The notes under the pieces were generated by a model that made no database searches, had not been told where the DNA came from, and saw nothing but the letters and a program-made list of their open reading frames with translations. From contig JAODMX010000503.1 in assembly GCA_025464735.1 (NCBI GenBank), positions 1 through 12,637 on the forward strand: a stretch of 12,637 bases of DNA, in the 5' to 3' direction. Shown one piece after another: positions 8,440 to 12,637 of the stretch (the first letter of the stretch is position 1; each line of letters opens with the position of its first letter). This DNA is from Frondihabitans sp. (GTDB lineage Bacteria > Actinomycetota > Actinomycetes > Actinomycetales > Microbacteriaceae). The position numbers were made by a program, and so were the translations under genes.

Positions 8440-8979
8440 GTTCGCGATCCAGTCGTCGACATCCCGCTGCGAGCGGAGGCGTACGACCTGAAGCGCAGGA
8501 TGCGCGCGTTCGGCCGCGGGCACCATCTCGAGAAGGTTGCGCCGAGTGCGCAGACCCCACCGGATGATGTGATCGCGGTCGGTGACGATCGTTCTGAGGC
8601 GCGGCTCGATATTGCCGTTCCAGAGAACCTCGCGACTTTGGCTCCGCCGCCAGGTGCGTCGGACAAGGCGGAGCAACGACACCCGAAATGGCAGATCGAG
8701 CCAGACCAGTGTGTCGGCGCGCTCCGCGAGGAGAGGGCGCGCCAGCCGGTACTGCCACTCGGTCACCCAGCGGTCCTCTCGCGTGAAGCGGTCGACGTCG
8801 TCGAGGAACTCCTCTCGAGGAGTCCATCGGGGACCATGGAACAGCCCGTCGATCTCGGTGTGGGTGCCGCCCACGAGGGGCGCAACGCGAGCAGCAAACG
8901 TGGTCTTGCCCGTGCCGGTGACGCCGGCGACCAGCACGCGACGAGGCGCATGCGGGAGCGGGTCATGTGGTCCGAGCAT
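8431..8979 (-). CDS. P-loop NTPase, adenylate-kinase / topology-modulation-like
   Basis: This is a small P-loop protein of 182 residues. Walker A GVTGTGKTT lies near the N-terminus (about residues 19-27). It is followed by TEIDGLFHGPRWTPREEF and WVTEWQYRLARPLL, then the hydrophobic strand TLVWLDLPF preceding an Arg-rich lid-like helix (RLVRRTWRR). This pattern fits the group annotated as AAA-family ATPase or DNA-topology-modulation/FlaR-like proteins, which resemble nucleotide or shikimate kinases. A phosphotransfer role on a small molecule is more likely than a mechanical one, but the substrate is unknown. The ATG at 8979 has no proper ribosome site; a TATGCT box ends 6 nt before it, so the message may be leaderless. 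The stop codon lies inside the terminator hairpin shared with the PAC2 gene. It appears to be transcribed singly. Confidence 0.85.
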   Translation of the reverse strand: MLGPHDPLPHAPRRVLVAGVTGTGKTTFAARVAPLVGGTHTEIDGLFHGPRWTPREEFLDDVDRFTREDRWVTEWQYRLARPLLAERADTLVWLDLPFRVSLLRLVRRTWRRSQSREVLWNGNIEPRLRTIVTDRDHIIRWGLRTRRNLLEMVPAAERAHPALQVVRLRSQRDVDDWIANLA

Positions 8980-8985
8980 CCCGCC

Positions 8986-8991
8986 AGCATA
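8986..8991 (-). promoter_or_regulatory. Candidate -10 box for leaderless NTPase transcript
   Basis: TATGCT on the minus strand is a good -10 match and ends 6 nt before the ATG of the NTPase gene. Transcription would start at about the start codon. The -35 region is poor (TCGGTA at 17 nt). It is consistent with the lack of a spaced ribosome site. Confidence 0.4.
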
Positions 8992-9006
8992 GGATCCCGC
9001 GCCCGT

Positions 9007-9100
9007 AGTACCGACCGCGTCCCGCGGTACTCCACAACTCGCCGCTCACTTTCGCCAGAGGGCGCAAATCGTGGAGTCTCACGGACCGGGCGCTCGTGAG
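9007..9100. repeat. Cluster of inverted repeats in the gap between mshC and the NTPase gene
   Basis: The 160-nt gap 8980-9139 contains three inverted repeats. The first is AGTACC/GGTACT (9007-9012 with 9026-9031). The second is ACTCCAC/GTGGAGT (9029-9035 with 9071-9077), with an inner CGCC/GGCG pairing. The third is CTCACG/CGTGAG (9078-9083 with 9095-9100), directly abutting the second. The first and second share 9029-9031 and cannot both form fully. The third lies about 40 nt past the mshC stop and could terminate the mshC operon. The 49-nt second element looks like a stem-loop that could instead be a dispersed repeat. No gene is seen in this gap. Confidence 0.5.
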
Positions 9101-9139
9101 GCGGGCGGTCGGTCGCAAAGGAGAGGGAATGGCGGGAGG

Positions 9140-10387
9140 TCAGGGCCGCAGAGCGATGCCGAGCAGGGCGTCGACGGCATCGACATCGACCGAGGTCGGC
9201 GTGTCGCCGGACCGCACGGAGCGCTCAACGGCCGCAACCGCCGACGGCGTGTCAAGGTCGTCGGCGAGCACACGGCGCAGCTCGCTGAGCAGCGGAGTCT
9301 CCCCGGTCGCCGGGACAGCCGTCGCCGCCCAATCCGACCAGTGCGTCAGCCGGGCGATGGCCTGCAGAATGTCGTCGTCGAACCACTCCCAGTCGCTGCG
9401 GTAGTGGTGCTCGAGGAGCGCGAGTCGGATCGCGCGTGGATCGACGTCGGTCGCGACGAGTTCACTGACCTTGACCAGGTTGCCGAGCGATTTCGACATC
9501 TTCTCGCCCTGGTAGGCGACCATGCCGGCATGAGCATAATGTGACGCGAACGTGTCACCCGTGAGGGCAGTGCCGTGCCCGGCGCTCATCTCGTGATGCG
9601 GAAAGATGAGGTCGCTGCCGCCGCCGTTGACCGAAATCGGCAGGCGGAGGTGTTCGAGCGCGATGACCGCGCACTCGATGTGCCAGCCGGGGCGCCCCTC
9701 CCCCACAGTCGATGGCCAGGACGGCTCGCCCTCGCGGGCCGAACGCCAGAGCAGCGGATCGAGTTCGTCGCGCTTGCCGATGCGGTCGGGGTCACCACCG
9801 CGCTCCGTGAAGTAGTGGAGCATCGTGTCGGCGTCGTAGCGACTCTCGATTCCGAGATGCCACGGGGTCGAGGCGGCTGCCCTGTCGACGTCGAAGTAGA
9901 TGTCGTCACCGACGCTCGAGTCGGGGGTTTCGACACGGTAGGCGTAACCCGACTCGAGAAGGCGAGCCACGGATCCGGCGATCTCGTCGATCACGTCGGT
10001 GACGGCCACGTAGTGCTCGGGCGGCAGGATGCGGAGGTGCTCCATGTCGGAGCGGAAGAGGTCCGTCTGCGACTGGGCGAGGGCACGCCAGTCGACACCG
10101 GTCGCCGCCGCGCGCTCGAGCAGCGGGTCGTCGACGTCGGTGGTGTTCTGCACGTAGGTGACGTCGACTCCGGCATCTCGCCAGGCGCGATTGAGGGTGT
10201 CGAAGGCGAGGTAGGTGGCCGCGTGACCGAGGTGGGTGGCGTCGTACGGCGTGATCCCGCAGACGTAGAGGCCGGCACCTCCGCTGACCTCCGTCGCGCG
10301 CGACTCGCCCGTGGCGGTGTCGTGGAGCACAGGAGTCGGGCCTGTGCCGGGGAGGCGTGGGAGGGAGGGGACGGCCCAGGAGTGCAT
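9140..10387 (-). CDS. mshC: Cysteine--GlcN-Ins ligase MshC (mycothiol synthesis)
   Basis: MshC joins L-cysteine to glucosaminyl-inositol using ATP, the step before final acetylation in mycothiol synthesis. Mycothiol is the main low-molecular-weight thiol of actinobacteria. The 415-residue protein resembles cysteinyl-tRNA synthetase but lacks its C-terminal tRNA-binding region. Visible are YVCGITPYD with zinc-ligand Cys43, the HIGH-type HLGH (52-55) and WHIECA (Cys239). PHHEMSAGHG and KMSKS (296-300) follow. The N-terminus MHSWAVP and total length match mycobacterial MshC, which rules out a plain cysS. The ATG start at 10387 overlaps the uppP stop as TGATG, indicating coupled translation. The same-strand frame upstream is uppP in another phase, not part of this protein. 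Confidence 0.96.
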   Translation of the reverse strand: MHSWAVPSLPRLPGTGPTPVLHDTATGESRATEVSGGAGLYVCGITPYDATHLGHAATYLAFDTLNRAWRDAGVDVTYVQNTTDVDDPLLERAAATGVDWRALAQSQTDLFRSDMEHLRILPPEHYVAVTDVIDEIAGSVARLLESGYAYRVETPDSSVGDDIYFDVDRAAASTPWHLGIESRYDADTMLHYFTERGGDPDRIGKRDELDPLLWRSAREGEPSWPSTVGEGRPGWHIECAVIALEHLRLPISVNGGGSDLIFPHHEMSAGHGTALTGDTFASHYAHAGMVAYQGEKMSKSLGNLVKVSELVATDVDPRAIRLALLEHHYRSDWEWFDDDILQAIARLTHWSDWAATAVPATGETPLLSELRRVLADDLDTPSAVAAVERSVRSGDTPTSVDVDAVDALLGIALRP

Positions 10388-11229
10388 CAGCCGATGACCC
10401 CGACGCCCAACAGCACGAAGAGCACGATGCCGAGGACGATCCGGTAGACGACGAACGGCATGAAACTGCGCTTCGAGATGTAGTTCATGAAGAAGGCGAT
10501 GACGACGAAGCCGACGACGAACGCGACCACGGTGGCGGCCACGGTGTCCGCGACCGAGTAGGGGTTGTACGCGTGCGCGTGGATCGACTGGTAAGCCTCG
10601 AACAGACCGGACCCGAACACTGCGGGAATCGCGAGGAGGAATGAGTAGCGGGCCGCGGCGGGGCGCGTATAGCCGAGGGCGAGACCTGCCGACGTCGTGG
10701 CGCCCGATCGGGAGACACCGGGGATGAGCGCCAGAACCTGGGCGATGCCGATCCAGATGCCGTGCGACCACTTCATCTCTTCGAACCGGAGCTGCTTTCT
10801 CCCGTAAATGTCGGCCGCACCCAGCACGATGCCGAAGCCGACGAAGACGCTGGCGAGCAACCAGAGTGAACGGAAGTCCGTCGCGATCAGGTGTTGTGTG
10901 AGGACCCCGACGATCAGGATGGGGAACGTGCCGATGATGACCAGCCAGCCCATGCGCACGTCAGGGTCTTTCCGGTCGAAGCGCCCGAACAGCGCCAGGA
11001 ACCAGCGCGACACGATTCGCGACACGTCTTTCCAGAAATAGATCAGGACAGCGAGCTCGGTGCCGAGCTGAATGATCGCGGTGAATGCGGCACCCGGATC
11101 GAACTCCTTGCCCGCGGAATGCGGGAAGAACAGGCCGACGAGCCGAATATGGGCGCTCGACGAGATCGGCAGGAACTCCGTCAGGCCCTGGACGAGACCG
11201 AGCAGGAGCGCCTGGAGAAAATGTTCCAC
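10387..11229 (-). CDS. uppP: Undecaprenyl-diphosphate phosphatase UppP (BacA)
   Basis: This integral membrane phosphatase converts undecaprenyl diphosphate to the monophosphate, recycling the lipid carrier for peptidoglycan and other wall polymers; excess confers bacitracin tolerance. The 280-residue product has the signature QGLTEFLPISSSAH (14-27, with the (E/Q)xxxE pair Gln14/Glu18) and PGVSRSGATT (170-179). About seven to eight hydrophobic segments are present. Length agrees with the family (near 275). I chose GTG 11229 (MEHFLQALLLG) because it gives the standard N-terminus. The frame extends to 11286, but that segment lies in the M20 gene and adds an atypical basic leader. The start is 16 nt after the M20 stop, with only a distant AAAGG upstream. 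It sits in an operon with the M20 gene before it and mshC after it. Confidence 0.96.
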   Translation of the reverse strand: MEHFLQALLLGLVQGLTEFLPISSSAHIRLVGLFFPHSAGKEFDPGAAFTAIIQLGTELAVLIYFWKDVSRIVSRWFLALFGRFDRKDPDVRMGWLVIIGTFPILIVGVLTQHLIATDFRSLWLLASVFVGFGIVLGAADIYGRKQLRFEEMKWSHGIWIGIAQVLALIPGVSRSGATTSAGLALGYTRPAAARYSFLLAIPAVFGSGLFEAYQSIHAHAYNPYSVADTVAATVVAFVVGFVVIAFFMNYISKRSFMPFVVYRIVLGIVLFVLLGVGVIG

Positions 11230-11245
11230 GTGTCTGATGGGCCTT

Positions 11246-12541
11246 TCAGTAGGTCGCGAGCAGGTCGCGGAGCACGCGACTGCCAAAGGTTAGTGCCTCG
11301 AGCGGAACCCGCTCGTCGACCCCGTGGAACATGGCGGGGAAGTCCATCTCTTCCGGCAGGCGCAGAGGGGCGAACCCGTAGCCGGTGATCCCGAGGAGGC
11401 TCAGAGCCTTGTTGTCGGTGCCTCCGCTCAGGAGATACGGCAGCACTGGAGCTCCCGGATCGTGCCTGTCGAGAGTCGACACGATCGAGTCGACAAGAGG
11501 GCCTCCGAAGGGGCTCTCCAAACCGATGTCGGTGTGCATCGTGACGATCTCGATGTCGTCACCGACGAGTTCCTGCACCTGACGGAGGACCGCCTCCTCC
11601 TGGCCCGGCATGCAGCGGATGTCGATCAGGGCCTCCGCGGTGTCAGGAATGACGTTGTGCTTGTAGCCTGCCGTGAGCTGGGTCGGGTTGGTGGTGACCC
11701 TGAGACTGCCCTTGATGAAACCCGAAGCCGTGCCCGTCTGGAGCACGAGAGCGTCGGGACTCGTGCGCTCCGGGTCGACGCCCAGGATCCGTGAAACCTC
11801 GTGAAGAAGATCGGTGGTCGTCTGCGTCAACTCGACCGGCCACTCCTGGCGGCCCAGGACCGCGACCGCCTCCGCGAGCCGGGTGACGGCGTTGTTGGCG
11901 ATCATCTGGGATCCGTGACCGGCGGTGCCGCGCGCGATCAACTTGATCCAGATCAGGGCCTTCTCACCCGTCTGGAGAAGGTAGGAGCGTTTGCCGTCGA
12001 TATAGGTGGAGTAACCGCCCACCTCGCTGATGGCCTCCCCTATGCCGTCGAACAGCTCGGGGTGGTTCTTCACCAAGAAGTGGGAACCCAGGACTCCCCC
12101 GGCCTCCTCGTCGGCCAGGAACCCGACCACAAGGTCGCGAGCCGGCCGCTCACCCGCTCGGAGGATGTCGCCGACAGCCGTCAGCATCATCGCGTCCATG
12201 TTCTTCATGTCGACCGCACCACGGCCCCAGAGCATGCCGTCTTTGACGACACCCTCGAAAGGATCGACCGACCAGTTCGCGGGATCCGCCGGCACCACAT
12301 CGAGGTGACCGTGCACGACGAGCCCCGGCTTCGACCGGTCACGGCCCTCCACGCGGGCGAGGACGCTGTGACGGCCCGGCTCGGACTCGAACATCAACGG
12401 GGTGAGACCAAGGCCCTCCAGCTTCGCTGCCACGTACTCGGCAGCGTCCGTCTCACCATTGGACCTACCGTTGCCGTAGTTCGTAGTGTCGAAGCGGATG
12501 AGGTCTCGTGCGATCTGCGCCGTCTCGTCGAGTTCGGTCAT
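11246..12541 (-). CDS. M20-family metallopeptidase (dipeptidase / DapE-like)
   Basis: This is a di-zinc hydrolase of 431 residues with the complete M20 set. HGHLDVVP has metal ligand His79 and catalytic-loop Asp81. GRGAVDMKN has bridging Asp111, and ADEEAGG has general base Glu145 and ligand Glu146. A dimerisation domain (about 195-310, with GTAGHGS) follows, and a C-terminal MFHGVDERVP carries the last histidine ligand. Relatives are annotated as dipeptidases, acetylornithine deacetylases or succinyl-diaminopimelate desuccinylases. The sequence does not decide the substrate, so no gene symbol is given. The ATG start at 12541 is preceded within 6 nt by a -10 box, so the message is probably leaderless. 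It heads an operon with uppP and mshC, matching gene order in mycobacteria, where a similar M20 gene lies near uppP. Confidence 0.94.
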   Translation of the reverse strand: MTELDETAQIARDLIRFDTTNYGNGRSNGETDAAEYVAAKLEGLGLTPLMFESEPGRHSVLARVEGRDRSKPGLVVHGHLDVVPADPANWSVDPFEGVVKDGMLWGRGAVDMKNMDAMMLTAVGDILRAGERPARDLVVGFLADEEAGGVLGSHFLVKNHPELFDGIGEAISEVGGYSTYIDGKRSYLLQTGEKALIWIKLIARGTAGHGSQMIANNAVTRLAEAVAVLGRQEWPVELTQTTTDLLHEVSRILGVDPERTSPDALVLQTGTASGFIKGSLRVTTNPTQLTAGYKHNVIPDTAEALIDIRCMPGQEEAVLRQVQELVGDDIEIVTMHTDIGLESPFGGPLVDSIVSTLDRHDPGAPVLPYLLSGGTDNKALSLLGITGYGFAPLRLPEEMDFPAMFHGVDERVPLEALTFGSRVLRDLLATY

Positions 12542-12547
12542 GCGACA

Positions 12548-12575
12548 ACGCTACCGGGCGGCGGCCGGGTGTCAG
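12548..12575 (-). promoter_or_regulatory. Promoter of the M20-uppP-mshC operon
   Basis: On the minus strand CTGACA (complement of 12570-12575, five of six matches to TTGACA) is separated by 16 nt from TAGCGT (complement of 12548-12553, TANNNT). The -10 ends 6 nt before the ATG at 12541, implying a leaderless transcript. It is the best-formed promoter in the window. Confidence 0.6.
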
Positions 12576-12591
12576 AACGGCCCGGGGATCG

Positions 12592-12600
12592 TGCTAATGT
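12592..12600 (+). promoter_or_regulatory. Extended -10 promoter pointing out of the right edge
   Basis: TGC followed by TAATGT (12592-12600) is an extended -10 (TGNTANNNT) on the plus strand, divergent from the M20 promoter. No good -35 is seen at 16-18 nt. A start near 12607 would precede a small GGCG/CGCC inverted repeat (12606-12609 with 12616-12619). The final bases GTCCGGGT (12630-12637) resemble the first bases of a class II tRNA-Leu, but only eight bases are visible. Confidence 0.45.
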
Positions 12601-12637
12601 TTCGAGGCGGCAAAACGCCGCGAACACTCGTCCGGGT

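Noticed and set aside
8221..9099. 292-codon plus-strand frame across the PAC2 end, NTPase gene and intergenic gap
   Set aside because: It overlaps PAC2 in another phase and is antisense to the NTPase gene. It has no domain and ignores the clear terminator.
9140..10387. Cysteinyl-tRNA synthetase (cysS) instead of mshC
   Set aside because: The length of 415 residues, the MHSW start and the lack of a C-terminal tRNA-binding region fit MshC; uppP linkage agrees.
10388..10771. In-frame N-terminal extension of mshC by 128 codons
   Set aside because: It would overlie uppP in another phase and give Arg/Pro/His-rich nonsense. MshC homologues start at MHSW/MQSW-like sequence, and TGATG coupling marks the true start.
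12570..12600. PafBC-type (RecA-NDp-like) promoter, suggested by TGTCAG upstream of TAATGT
   Set aside because: The gap to the -10 is about twice the N8 spacing expected after the TTGTCRGTG element, and the element is incomplete. TGTCAG is better explained as the reverse of the CTGACA -35 of the M20 promoter.

Overview
The window is high-G+C DNA from an actinobacterium, most likely Micrococcales, and Microbacteriaceae is the best guess. The evidence is the gene set: a mycothiol ligase (mshC), the pafB/pafC regulator pair, tatA-tatC followed by a helY-type helicase, and actinobacterial-style GTG and apparently leaderless starts. The gene order closely follows the stretch of the Mycobacterium tuberculosis chromosome that runs from helY through tatC, tatA, pafC, pafB and trmI to mshC, uppP and an M20 peptidase. 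This is conserved chromosomal backbone. I see no mobile element, phage gene, CRISPR array or complete RNA gene.

Layout. Positions 1-7374 carry nine genes, all on the minus strand. In transcription order they are: HAD phosphatase, trmI, an FKBP lipoprotein, a degenerate FKBP-like lipoprotein, pafB, pafC, tatA, tatC and the first 104 codons of helY. Spacing is tight (GTGA overlap, 3 nt, 78 nt, 6 nt, 8-nt overlap, 68 nt, 3 nt, 28 nt), so most of it is probably one operon, possibly with an internal promoter ahead of tatA. A PAC2-family gene (7479-8399) is the only plus-strand gene and diverges from the HAD gene. It converges on a small P-loop NTPase (8431-8979, minus) through a double-palindrome terminator. 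A structured non-coding patch (about 9007-9100) follows. A second minus-strand operon then covers 9140-12541: M20 peptidase, uppP and mshC, with a recognisable promoter at 12548-12575. The last 95 bases hold that promoter and a divergent plus-strand extended -10 promoter whose target lies outside the window.

How the genes relate. tatA and tatC encode the core of the twin-arginine protein exporter. PafB and PafC are the two WYL-domain subunits of the actinobacterial DNA-damage activator. trmI makes m1A58 in tRNA. uppP recycles undecaprenyl phosphate for wall synthesis, and mshC attaches cysteine during mycothiol synthesis. The two FKBP lipoproteins are paralogues that probably act outside the membrane.

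The most notable point is an absence. In relatives with a Pup-proteasome system, arc/mpa, dop, pup, prcB, prcA and pafA lie between trmI and pafB. Here trmI is followed 3 nt later by an FKBP gene, and none of those genes is present. PafBC therefore remains at what looks like a cleanly closed proteasome locus. Other points worth following are the active/degenerate FKBP pair, the structured patch at 9007-9100, and the possible tRNA-Leu at the right edge. I found no strong candidate for a wholly new system.
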